Made by a program: the position numbers and the translations under genes
Shown: in pieces, positions 12,501-25,300 of the stretch
Position numbering within the stretch: the stretch's first letter is position 1
Layout: each line of letters opens with the position of its first letter
Origin: Trachythela sp. YZ-2020
Taxonomy: Eukaryota > Cnidaria > Anthozoa > Malacalcyonacea > Clavulariidae
Length of the DNA: 64,000 bases
NCBI GenBank assembly: GCA_016169945.1
Contig: JADLSH010000199.1
Location: 3,100,001-3,164,000 of the forward strand
Direction of reading: 5' to 3'
Notes under the pieces: generated by a model
Told to the model about the DNA's origin: nothing
Databases searched by the model: none
Seen by the model: the letters and a program-made list of their open reading frames with translations, nothing else

Positions 12501-15500
12501 CAGGTTTATATTGAGTCTTTCTTCTTCGTTCTTCTCTTCTTCCGATTCCAGCTGCTTTTGGATTTTTGTCTGTGATATCCCACTTCAATATAAACTATAA
12601 AATCAACTTACGTTTTGAGGTAAACATTCAATTTCAAATTGATACAACCGAAATATGAAGGAGTTATTGCAATTAAAAATTTGGTAAACACAACATAAAG
12701 CTTCACCCATCGAATTTATTTGCTTCAACATGTGTTCATATGTAAAACGTACAATTGTTAGGATATTTTGAGAAATAATCCAAACGCAAGCTGGAAACGA
12801 ATGTAAATAGTTGTTATTTCATGTCGCGTTATGTTTGAAGTTCTTCCAAATAAATGGATGTTAACCGTCTTTTAAATTTGAAGCAGTAATTAAAGCTTCA
12901 TTGATATTATCTTCATCATCATCATTCATCATTTTTCATCATCACATTAATGTTCGTTGTTTGTTCGTGTCGCTGCTAAATGCTAGTTTATTAATATAAC
13001 TTTTTGGCTTGTGCTCCCTTACAAACTCGGTACCAGGAAATATATATTTCTGTACTACCAATAACCTTTTCGTTGCCGATTTTCTACTTGGAATTGTTGT
13101 TCGTCCGTCATTTCGTTCAATATATGTTGAGTGTGTTACCAAAAATTGTGGTAACAAGTCAGATTATCAAGATGGGAACCAATGCATGCCATAACGAAAC
13201 TACGCATGACAAATGATCTGTTCGTTGCTGTCTGTGTATAGTTTATAGTAACTTGCTTATGCAGTTTCCAGGTGGTAAATAACAAACGTGATTATAGTGT
13301 TCACCTCTGCTTAGTTATGATAATTCATTCAATTTTCTGGTTACATACTGCTCACTACTGTAGCTCCTTGAGTAGTGATTATTTTCTAATCATCGCATGT
13401 ACTTTCTCTTAAAATGATCTTCAATTTGTCTCCTTGACCTTGTTGTTATTCTTCCTCTCTTCGTCTTCGCAGCAGGACTCCTCCTGCCATCGTTGGTTAC
13501 TCGCTCCTTCTTTGCAAAAGTTGTTTTCGTTGATTGTTCATGGTAATTGTCAAGTTCTCGTTGTCTTTGGCTTAATGCTATGCTTTTTTTTTCAGGATTC
13601 ACTTAACACAGTTTGTATATTTGGTTTCTTGTCTTGTTATGTTTTCTTGTTACTTCCATTGCTTTTAAAATAAACAATGCTTCTGTTTTAACTTGGTGTT
13701 GACCGTTGTTGTTGCTTATTTGCTGTTGTTGTTTATTTGCTGTTGTTGCTTTCTGTTGTTGCACTTTTTCTTCTTCGATGGATACTGTTGTCTTTAGTTC
13801 AAGTTCTTGTTATTGTTGTTAATGATGGAACTAACCACTGCAACCATCTGCTATCTGAGCTATTTTTCCATCAACTTTCATGTATTATGGGCATTCACAA
13901 GTTGTGGCAAACAGTCGACAGTGGACTTCCTCAGTAAGTAGAGTGATTCTCCATACGACCATGTCGCACGAGTCTATTTGCGTTGTTGAATAGTCTATTA
14001 ATGTCATGTCCGTAGTTAGTTTATGACAGACTTTAGGAGTCTGTCATTTGACTCGGGTCCGAGGGGTCGTCAAGCCCTTTAACCAAAACATGGTTACCCT
14101 GCGGGATATTCAAATGCTGACAGTACTGTGTATAGCCCATAGGCTGTAAGATTTTGTTTTGTCTCTTAGAAAACTTGGTGTTCCATGAAGTGCTCACGTG
14201 CAATGTGCTATTATCAGCCAACCAATCAGACGACGGCAAAACGTGGACGCTGTCGCAAAAATATCCACATATTACTGTTGTCAATACCAATGAAAAAACA
14301 AAACAAAGGCACCATAATATTTTTTATGATATTTTTCTTGAAAATCACAACTGTTTTACAGCAATGAGGCTACAAACTATTTTACTACAATCTAACCCAC
14401 GCAAGTTACATGTTCTGACTGTTCATTATAGTAATACTGTATATGTTAAGTTATGTCTTATGAATGGAATTTCTAGTATACACCACTACTAGTTGATTCC
14501 ATTATTGATCAGTTTTGGGAAAAGAGCCTTGTAAAAAATCAACAATCTTCCGCCGAATCGTTCGTACTTTTTCCCTTCTCCACACTTGGCCAAGTAAAGT
14601 TGCATAGCAGCGACAGCGTTTATAGTAAAGTTTAGTCAATGTCAAAAGTTAATACTTCACTTTGTTTTCGATGATTAAACAGCTTGTCGTTTGGAATGTC
14701 AAGAAACCAAACTGCATTATATCTTTTCCTAGAGTTTAATGTACGATGTTAAAGTGAACTCGCCAGTTTAAACATCAAAAACAAAGAAAATATACTGTCT
14801 GATTAGACAGGTTTAAATTGATTTCTTTCTTCTTCGTTCTTCTCTTCTTCCGATTCCAGCTGCTTTTGGATTTTTGTCTGCGATATCCCACTTCAATATA
14901 AACTATAAATTCAACTTACGTTTTGAGGTAAACATTCAATTTCAAATTGATACAACCGAAAGATTAAGGAGTTATTGCAATTAAAATTTGGTAAACACAA
15001 CATAAAGCTTCACCCATCGAATTTCTTAGCTTCAACATGTGTTCATATGTAAAACGTACAAGTGTTAGGATATTTTGAGAAATAATCCAAACGCAAGCTG
15101 GAAACGAATGTAAATAGTTGTTATTTCATGTCGCGTTATGTTTGAAGTTCTTCCATATAAATGGATGTTAACTGTCTTTTAAATTTGAAGCAGTAATTAA
15201 AGCTTCATTGATATTATCATCATCATCATTCATCATCATTCATCATCATCATTAATGTTCGTTGTTTGTTCGTGTCGCTGCTAAATGCTAGTTTATTAAT
15301 ATAACTTTTTGGCTTGTGTTCCCTTACAAACTCGGTACCAGGAAATATATATTTCTGTACTACCAATAACCTTTTCGTTGCCGATTTTCTACTTGGAATT
15401 GTTGTTCGTCCGTCATTTCGTTCAATATATGTTGAGTGTGTTACCAAAAATTGTGGTAACAAGTCAGATTATCAAGATGGGAACCAATGCATGCCATAAC

Positions 15501-16450
15501 GAAACTACGCATGACAAATGATCTGTTCGTTGCTGTCTGTGTATAGTTTATAGTAACTTGCTTACGCAGTTTCCAGGTGGTAAATAACAAACGTGATTAT
15601 AGTGTTCACCTCTGCTTAGTTATGATAATTCATTCAATTTTCTGGTTACATACTGCTCACTACTGTAGCTCCTTGTGTAGTGATTTTTTTTAATCATCGC
15701 ATGCACTTTCTCTTAAAATGATCCCTCGAGCTACTTCTAACATGCCTTCTTCAATTTGTCTCCTTGACCTTGTTGTCATTCTTCCTCTCTTCGTCTTCGC
15801 AGCAGGACTCCTCCTGCCATCGTTGGTTACTCGCTCCTTCTTTGCAAAAGTTGTTTTCGTTGATTGTTCATGGTAATTGTCAAGTTCTCGTTGTCTTTGG
15901 CTTAATGCTAATTTTTTTTTTCAGGTTTCACTTAACACAGTTTGTATATTTGGTTTCTTGTCTTGTTATGTTTTCTTGTTGCTTCCATTGCTTTTAAAAT
16001 AAACAATGCTTCTGTTTTAACTTGGTGTTTACCGCTGTTGTTGCTTATTTGCTGTTGTTGTTTATTTGCTGTTGTTGCTTTCTATTGTTGCACTTCTTCT
16101 TCTTCGATGGATACTGTTGTCTTTAGTTCAAGTTCTTGTTATTGTTGTTAATGATGGAACTAACCACTGCAACCATCTGCTATCTGAGCTATTTTTCCAT
16201 CAACTTTCATGTATTATGGGCATTCACAAGTTGTAGCAAACAGTCGACTGTGGAATTCCTCAATGAAGTAATTCTCCATACGACCATGTCGTACGAGTCT
16301 ATATTTGCGTTGTTGAATAGTCTATTAATGTCATGTCCGTAGTTAGTTTATGACAGACTTTTTTAGGAGTCTGTCATTTGACTCGGGTCCGAGGGGTCGT
16401 CAAGCCCTTTAACCAAAACATGGTTACCCTGCGGGAACTTCAAATACTGA
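9590..16450. repeat. Three tandem copies of a 2.3-kb unit
   Basis: Copy A (about 9600-11715) is diverged. Copy B (about 11716-14009) and copy C (about 14010-16345) are very similar. The start of a fourth repeats at 16345-16440 and breaks off. Period is about 2.30-2.33 kb, judged from matching landmarks (12915 vs 15210; 13157 vs 15462). Each junction carries a small hairpin (GACAGACT...AGTCTGTC) followed by TTGACTCGGGTCCGAGGGG. The unit has T-rich tracts and TTG/TTC simple repeats on plus. Short ORFs recur between copies only because the DNA recurs; none has a recognised domain. Confidence 0.85.
13680..13790. repeat. TTG/TTGC-rich simple repeat in the 2.3-kb unit
   Basis: Interrupted TTGTTGTT and TTGCTGTTG runs, repeated at 16020-16110 in the next copy of the unit. 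Confidence 0.7.
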
Positions 16451-18960
16451 CGGTATTGTGAATATAAGCATGGCCTAACTAAACTTTTGCCATGTTTGCG
16501 AAGACAAGGAATGCGAATCCAAACTGACGAGGCGTCTTCAAAGGAGCTGTACTATTAATAGAAGAGCAGAGCTGATATACTTACAATCACATTACAGGTT
16601 GCATCTACAGTGGAAATTGAAAGAAAATCAGCTCAAGGTAGGCTTCTATGGAAGATTCAATCAAGTTATTTCCTTGACAGGAGCATTCTTTCTAACAATG
16701 ATTTCTTCCAGGTTTGAAGGAAATTGAACTCCATGCTATTGGCAAATTTACCGTAGGTTCTGTCATGCATTAGTGATGGATCTAAACAAGCTTCTTTAAC
16801 CAAAGGCATGACAGTGACGCTGCAATTTGTTTTCCACATCCTCACCAATGTTGATATTTCATAATAATAAACAGTCATCCTTTTACATTAGTTTCCCTTT
16901 GGTCAAGGTTTTCCATTTGAGTCACATTTTTTACACAACTTGCAATTACAACCATGGACCAATAAATAAGAGAACCAGGCATACAAATAGTCACATCATA
17001 GTGGTTGCAGATGTGAACGTTGGACAAGACAGGCTCAATTGGACTGTTGGATGCTCATTTCCTTTCTTTACAGAAGCAATTTTGCCAATACAGTAGATGA
17101 ACAAAGCAGGCATGCCCATAATCACACCATAGTGGTTGTTGTGGTGGTAAATGTACCATTATCGTCGCTAAAGCATGTAGTTCCATGTCAGCGTCCAAGT
17201 CTAGAAAATTAGCTATGTCAGTATCGGTTAGCCCTGTAGTTTGTTTGGTTAGTGTATCACTTTTGTCATTGCCATACTCTAAGAATCCATATCATTATCA
17301 ATATCAGTGAGTTTTCCATTATCTATGTCCATACCCGTGCTTCCGTTCGTTTGCTATAAGAGAATCAGGCATACAAATAATCACATCATAGTGGTTGCAG
17401 ATGTGAACGTTGGACAAGACAGGCTCAATTGGCTGCCTCGTCCCAAGGCGGCGCTTACATAAAGGTTTACTTACGAGTCTCTATATAGAAGGTTTACATG
17501 AAGTAGTTTATCGCGATGTTTACAGGCATGCAAAGGGGGATGGAATGCACACGTTCAATTTCCGTACCTCAACCCCATAAACCCTTGGGCGATGCACTAC
17601 TTCATGTAAAACTTTTTGGCTTTTATATAGCGACTCGTACATGTTTCCCTTGGTCAAGGTATGTGTGCAGTTACTGTTGAATGTTGATATGCAAAATCAA
17701 AATTTAAGCTTGTACGGTTGTACCCACTACTACAGATGAAATACAGGAGGTTTTTTATGTTTTAACCTTTTTTGCCCGTCCACATTCAAAAATACCCATC
17801 CAAAAAACTGGTGGACAGGCCTCTGGCTAAGCCCATGATACCAGCACGAACAAGACCTTCTGACAATCTGACCCAAGTTTGCACAGGCATTTAGCCAGGT
17901 GGCCATCCAACCGTCCTATGGATGGCCACTTTTTAAATTTAGATGGCTACTTTTTAAAAGACAGTCATGGACAGACAGGCTGTCATTTCTTTAGCTATTG
18001 CATACATTTCTATGCTTTTTTTGTCAAAAAACACACTGAATTATGAGCATCTGATCATTGATTTCAAGTGCCATATTTTTTTTACTGCCTCAGCCTATAA
18101 CTTTCCATATGATTTTCCAACCAGGAAAGCCTTGATAGGCTATAATTTAAGTAAATTTGCAAAAGCCAAAATGGTTTTGAGACCCGAGATTTGCAACAAC
18201 AAAAGGGTGGTTATATGGTGGCAACCTACGTTCGCACCCCTAATATTTTTCGCAAAGTGTCCGCCACTGATTTCAGGAACTCTAGATTTCAAACCTAGAG
18301 ATCTCAACAATTCATCTTCACCATCTACTTTATCTATTGCACCTGTTACTTCATATGCTATTGAGAACCCTGGACACCAATCAAATCCATGCAACGGGTG
18401 CGCCCCATGCAAAGCTGGAATTGCGAAAGCGCAACATAGATTGAAAATATATCGAAAGTGAAACTACGAAAAGTTAAAAGAATGAACCTTAGGGGCATTA
18501 AAGACTGTTAGAAAAATTGTAAATCACAAGAAATGAACTTTTAATTCATGCGATGGGCGCGCACAAAGGCGCAAAAATATATGCGATAACACAGATATTT
18601 CACAAATTTATAGCACGTGATGAAAGTAAATTACTAAATTCAACTAAACTAAATGTTAAATTCAAAGATACGAACATTTGGGGCATAAAATAAAAGCAAT
18701 ACATATAGGGAAATCATACAATATCATATTAAATTAACACTATACTGTAAAATCCCGAAACTTTCACTTTCATTTTCAAATTCAAACAAACATATTTTAA
18801 TACAGCACACAACCGATCTTCAATCGACTTGCATAAACACAAAAAACAACTAAATTACTTACTTTAAATTGCAGAAATCTAGAATACCATTTCTAGATAG
18901 CTGAAGAGAAAGAAACACTCTTGTAGCAATAAAATTTAGGCCAAAAATGCAGGAATTCTA
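16451..18960. other. No gene; dispersed repeat fragments
   Basis: It holds a direct repeat of about 80 bp (16967-17050 and 17350-17434, around AGTGGTTGCAGATGTGAACG). It also holds an imperfect inverted repeat (17445-17500 and 17590-17650, around CTACTTCATGTAAA), and a repeat family segment at 17890-18110 that recurs at 27330-27640. ORFs of 164 and 90 codons near 18000-18400 are antisense to each other inside repeat DNA and are not called. Confidence 0.55.
17890..18110. repeat. Dispersed repeat, copy 1
   Basis: Matches 27330-27560 over about 200 bp in the same orientation, including GAATTATGAGCATCTGAT and ATTGCATACATTTC. Element type unknown; the second copy lies in a WDR91 intron. Confidence 0.65.
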
Positions 18961-19399
18961 GACACAATTTTTTTCTGGTCGTAACATGGCGCTTGCCCGG
19001 CCACAATATTTGAGAGGCCGAGCTCTTCAAAAACTGGGTACGAATGTCAAAACAATAAATCCACAAGGGAGAAGTACTCGTTTGATCAGAAAAGAAAACT
19101 TCAAATATTCAGAAAAAATCGCTTGAAGAAGTATATGCAACAAGTAAATGCAACAGAAACCTATTTTAAAGCTTAAAAGACGAATTAGGTATTAATAAAC
19201 TTTATACAGATTAAAATATTTCATTTTCTCTCACTTTTACCTGCGTTAAAATGAAGCAATTGGAATGTGTTGAAATAAATTGTTGAAACAGGAAGTAGGA
19301 AGTTTAACACTGTTACAATAAACTGAAATTAACTTCCGGTTTTACGAAATATTATATCATAATCTATATCTTTTTTGCATAAAAACGAAAGGAAAAAAC
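18961..19399 (+). promoter_or_regulatory. WDR91 5' flank and probable promoter
   Basis: This is the roughly 440 bp before the WDR91 ATG. An ACATGGCGC motif near 18985, next to a short GC-rich run, resembles the ATGGCG core used by YY1-type sites at TATA-less housekeeping promoters. No TATA box at a sensible distance was seen. The placement is inferred from gene position; no transcription start can be read from sequence alone. Confidence 0.3.
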
Positions 19400-22300
19400 A
19401 TGGCTGCAGCTGTGCAAGCTTTGGATGAAATAATCAAGGAGTATTTACTGTTTCGCGGCTTTGCAAACACTTTGAAAACATTTGAAACCGAACTAAAAAT
19501 TGATAAGGACAAGAGCTTTCGCGTGAGTAGTCGCACTAAATTGTTATTTGTATTCACTTTCTAGAAATTTAGAATATCAAAGTTTAGGCAAAATAGTGAA
19601 CTGTGTATGTACTCTAACATTTAAAATATATGGTGTTATTATTATTCCTATCAGTGCGTGTGTCAGACTTCATATCAAAAACAATATCATTTATGTAAAT
19701 GTTGTTGATGATACTGTGTTGCTATAAAAGAATACACTGTCATTTGCATCTGTGGATGAACAGTTACAGATAATATTATTGTGTGGTACCAGTGTAGGTA
19801 GCGTCTATACAATAAGCTGCAGGTCTTTAGGGTCAATCTACCTGAAAAATACAACAACTACTAACTTCCAGATGAATTAAGGGCCTTCGCTCGAAATATT
19901 GAAGGTCAGGTACATGTAGGTTGATCCTAAAGATCCAAAGCTTATGAGATAATATTGTCTGTTCTCATGCCAAGTTTCAATGTTTCTAACATTTGAGCAC
20001 TCCTGACAGCAGTGATAATGCCTGATGATATTTGGCAGAAAGTAGCCTTGCTAAATTCTCACACAAGAGCAACAACCAACACAGCCTTGTTTTGATGGCA
20101 AATTGACGGCATTTGACACAAAGTTTAGTTGTTAGTAAAATACTAAAGTAGGGCGCATCTGGGCACATTGAAGCTAATGGGTTAACAAGAGACACTGGCA
20201 GATAGTTTTGTTAACCCATTAACTGGCAGTACCCTACCACTGACATAGTAAAATACTAAAGTAGGGCACATCTGGGTGCATTGCAAGCTAATGGGTTAAT
20301 TAGATACAAATATTTGCCACCCAAAATAGCCAAACAAAACATCTCTTTTTGTGATGTCAACTGCCAGGGTGGAATACACTATCAATGCACCTTGTTAACA
20401 GCATTGTTGATTGGCCACTTGCAGTTATTTGATGATTTGTACAGTCCTGTAGAGCATACAGCTGTAAGTACCTATAAATAGACATTTCATATGAACATGT
20501 ACTTAATTTTCAGGTCAACAAGATAGTAGAACAATTTATCACTTTCGTTCAATACTATGATCTCGGAGGAATTCGGGAGTACTGGAGTTATTTAAAGAGA
20601 CGGTTCTTTTCTCGGCTTGATAGCGTACATCTTTATAATGCACATAAACTGGAGAAATGTTTATACCGATTCTATTTGGTGAATGCCGTGCAGACTTCAA
20701 GACCTGATAAAGTGACTGATTTCTTTGAGAAAATGGCACCAGAACTGCAAAATCAGGCTGATTGGAAAGAATGGTTCGGTAATAAAGTATTCTCAATATA
20801 TTTGAACCATCATTGTGTAAGAGTCTCAGTGTGACGAGGACAGGGATGGATTTACTGGGAGGGGGGTGCAGGAGGGGTGCCAATTTCCATGTCAAATCCA
20901 AATTTTAGATTTGACAGGGCATTTATCAAACAAAAATATTATATTGAAGCATTGGGGGGGGGGGGCTCTTTGACCATCTAGGCCTCTTTGACCATCTAGG
21001 CCTCTTTGACCATCTAGGCAACCCTGACAAGCTGACCCCCTTGACCCTGCAGGAGGTCCTCAGTGATGATTCACCCTGCCTCGGTGACAGTCATGCCCTG
21101 CTTCATGACCATGCATCGCCTGCTCAGCACCCCCCCTACCAAATCAAGCTGGATCCATCCCTGGACAGAGTAAAATAATAACAGAATTGTCTCCCCTGTT
21201 GTGAAGTAGTTCCAAACCTAATGGCTGCGAGGAAGACTTAAAATGTGTTCCTTCTTATTGCCTTATTGGGTTAGTAAAAGCAATGTTATGATAAAACTGG
21301 GATAATGGACCATTGCAATAGTTGTGTTAAGTATTAATAGGCTTGACGACCCCTTCCTTTAAACAGCCATAACAATGGTTCTACAACCATTACTAATAAT
21401 CTTAGTGTCAATTAACATTTATCTCTTCGATTGAATTTTTTATGCCCACCAATAATTTGCCATGTAAAAATCTGTAACACAGCTATTGCCTATTTGCCTG
21501 TATAATACTGCGGTTAAGTTGGAACAATCTACCTGAAAAATACAATTATAAGAACTTCAACGTTTCGAGCGAAGGCTTCGTTACGCCTTTCGCTCGAAAC
21601 TTTGAAGTTCTTATTGTATTTTTGAGGTAGATTGATCCAACTTACTGTAACCGCAGTATTTTGTAAAGACACTACCCACACTGGCACCACACGTTAGAGA
21701 TATTGTCTGTTTTATATGTTTGTCAGTTTAATATTTTTGACATTTTGGTTCATTTAGTGTTGCCATTTCTCAAGAGTCCAGAACAGAATCCCTGTCTAGA
21801 AATGTATTTTTCATCATTATGGCAGGAAACATTTCCATTGTCATTACATAATTTTCTTAATGCAATATTTCAAACCATGCGTATCCTAATTGAATATTTG
21901 TGGTTTGTGTTTATGTTAAATTGAAATTTCAAGTTTTGAAAACCTGAAAATGTGAAGTAACAAAGTTTGGGTTCCAAAATCAAATTTAGTGTTCATCCGA
22001 TGTTAGAGCAGTGTCCATATCAGATTATCGTAGTGCCCATGCCAGAGAAATGACTGTTAGAGAGGCGTCCATCTTTATAGACGGATATCTCGTTTTGACT
22101 GGTGTCTATAATGGCTAGAGAGAGGTGTCTATGCTAGGGACGTGCCAGTCTTAGAGATGTGTTTTGCTTAGAGAGATGTCTACTGTATTTTACATCTGTC
22201 ATAGATTGTTCTATCTTAGAGAGGTGTCCTACTAGGAAGCATGTCTATCATGGGGAAAATGTCCATCTTAGAAATGTGTCCATCTTAAGGAAGTGTCCAT

Positions 22301-25300
22301 TTTGGAGCTGACATCCGTCTTAGAGAGCAGCCAATCTTAGAGATGTGGTCTGCATAGGAGAGGTGTCCATTTTAGAAGATGGTCCACTTAGAGAGCATGT
22401 CTGTTGTAGAGAAATGTATGTCTTAGAAATATGGCAATCTTGCACGTGTGTTGCGTTTGAAGAAGTGTCCGTACTGGAGAGTTTTAGAACTAGTGCAGCT
22501 GTTCTAGCCCAATTAAATAGGTCCTTCTCCCTTTGTTATCATCATCTGGGCCAGAGGTGGAAAAAGTTTTTTTCTTTCTGGGAACCTGGGTTTCAGACTC
22601 AAAATTAATAATTAATGAAGTTCAATGATCACTGATTGATTTTGACATTGAACTGATTGGAGTGTTGTTTCTTGATATTCAGTGGTGTTCAATTTGATAT
22701 AGTGAATACAAAATGCATTACAATTACTAGTCTAGACTAGAGCATACTCTAGTTTTGTTATTACTCATCAGTTAATTATTAACTTTATAAATTTCTGTTA
22801 AAAATTTTCTGCAAAAGTTCAGATCCAAAAATATTTCTGGAAACTAGGTTCCCAGGATCCGATACTTTTTCCACCTCTGATCTGGGCATTAAAAAACTCA
22901 ATTGCCAAATTAATGAAATATGTAGAACAATGTGCATTTTCCTTGACATCTATCAAGCGTTGCCTCGCTTGCTGAAGTTTGATGCGGAGAGAATTATTTC
23001 AGAGAAATTAAAGCAAGATAATAACCATCTGCATAAGAAGATCTTGATATTACAACAGGAAATATCTATACTGCAGGAAAATAGAGAGAAAAAACCCGCA
23101 GTAATTGTAAAAGAATTTGAACCACAGCCAAGGTACGAATGAATCTATTATTTTTACTATTAATTATTTATTTATTGTTATTGATTTCCACTGACTTGTC
23201 AGTGTGGTTCTCGCTATAGGTCAGCTTTTGCTAAATTGTCATAAGTCATTGCACGGGGCAATGATTTTTGCTGCAAAATTGCAGCAAAAATTGCCTCGTG
23301 TATTACTAATTTAACTTCTACTCAACATAATCAACCTTACTATATATTTGGCCAAAGGCGTACTTTGTTAGTTTTGCGCTGTTGCTATTGCCGAGGCTAA
23401 AACGCTGACTAGGCTTTGACCACGATAAGGTACTGTACATGAACTACCATGAAATACCTGAACTTCTTTTCAGACCGAAAGTGGTGTTTAAAGAAACAAA
23501 ATCGAAGGAGAAAGAAACGACATTTATTCAAAGAAGATTTCGCAAGAACAAGGCAGAGAATCAAGAGAAACGAAAATCACAGTTATTGGAACAAGAAACA
23601 CCGTCACAAACTGACAGTTTACAAACAAAAATGGCCGAAAAAACGAACAATGTCGAGGAAAACAAAGATCTTGACGTGCCGCAGGCTAAAACAAAATCTG
23701 ATAGCTCTCTGGAGTCGGACTCAAACCAGAGTTCTGGAAAAGAAGGTAGCAAAAACGACGAAAAGAGAAGGGACAGTCAGAGCTCACAAAATAGCTCGAC
23801 TCAGGAATTTGAAGGGGACTTATCGCTTAAAACTGATGATTTTGAATCAGAAATAGCGCGTAAAGAAAAACGAAGCCAGTCGTTGTCGTCCAAAATAACG
23901 CCACGACGGGCACCAGTGAGAAGAACAAACAGTAATACACCGCTGAGTAATTACAGTAAGTTACAAGGATGGGGGGGGGGGGGGGGGAGATGGGTTGGAG
24001 GAGGGAGAAGGCCCTCTGTAGTGAGGGCACCTTTTCCGTTAGAAGGGGTACGTTCTCCTTTATCAGAAATAGGTCACTTTGAGGAAAATGTGTCCCTCTG
24101 CGATGTTTGGTACAGTCAAACTGGAAGCATTCTTCGCTAAAAGTTAGATCAGTGAAATTATAACTAGACAACTACAGGCGCAGAGATGAAAGACCAGAGT
24201 TGCAACTAAAATCATGAGGAAGGTTTACTGGCATTGAGGAAGGTTGAAAGTGCATGAAACACTATAATAAAACGTTCCAACAAATCAGTAATTAGTAGAA
24301 GCAACAGTCGGCATGTAGTCAGACTAGCAGTACTGGTAAGGCCAAACTTACCCAGGCAAAAGCCTGCATGTCGGAAGGTTGAGAAAACCCAAATCCTAGC
24401 CGGAGGAAGGTTGAAAATGTTTCATGAAATTGAAAATGAAATGCAACTCTGTGAAAGTCGCATGTCGAAATTATCAATCGCTGCCTACGCTTCTGGTAAA
24501 GGCTCGTTTATATTATCCCATTTCTCGGATCCGAGAAATCAGAACGTGTGAACACCATTAAAGTGACCTTGTGACATGCCGGATCCGTAAAAGTACGTTC
24601 ACACACAGCGATTTGTCGGGCCGATTTCAGATGCACGTTAATGATGTTTGAAAAATACGTGGCAAACGTCATCTGGTGACATCATCAACTGAAAATATTC
24701 GTCATTAACATCAGCAAAACCTAAAATCGGCCCGACAAATCGCTGTGTGTGAACGTACCTTAAGTCTGAAAAATCTGACCGGAATAGAACTTGTTCTATT
24801 TGAACTATTTCCATCCGAGAAGATGAGAAGAAGCCCAGACTAAACAGGTCACCGCTATAGGGCCTGATCGAGAGTTAAAATCGGATCATCTGTTTACAGG
24901 CATCCAATAATCCGATCCGATACAATTGGATCCGACAAATCTGACAGTATGAACGAGCTTTAAAAGTTATAATGATTACAGACGTTCACTGACCAAAATT
25001 ATTTTTCATTTGACAAGCTTTCCACCACTAGACTGTGGTCTTCGACAGGCACAGGAATAATGAAAATTGCTAACTTATATAATGTATCCTAGATTACATC
25101 ACAGATTAGGAATTTAAATTAGGGATGTTAATTATATATAGTTAATATATATAATAAGTAATATAATATATAATTACTCCATTTTTAACTATATATAATT
25201 AACATTCATAATTTATCCAATCATTATGCCTTAGTTTACTTGAGCGCACTTCGTCCATTTTTGCACTTAAAAGTTATTTCTGACATTTTGTTTGATAAGT

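Noticed and set aside
11749..16342. Recurring 60-112 codon ORFs such as those at 11858, 14154, 13390 and 15309
   Set aside because: They recur because the 2.3-kb unit recurs; frames differ or break between copies and no family is recognised.
17967..18461. 164-codon plus ORF, and 90-codon minus ORF in the same place
   Set aside because: Both overlap dispersed repeat DNA shared with 27330-27640; no domain, no linked exons.
23827..24171. Minus-strand ORF opposite WDR91 exon 5
   Set aside because: Shadow of the Lys/Glu/Ser-rich coding exon and the following G-run.
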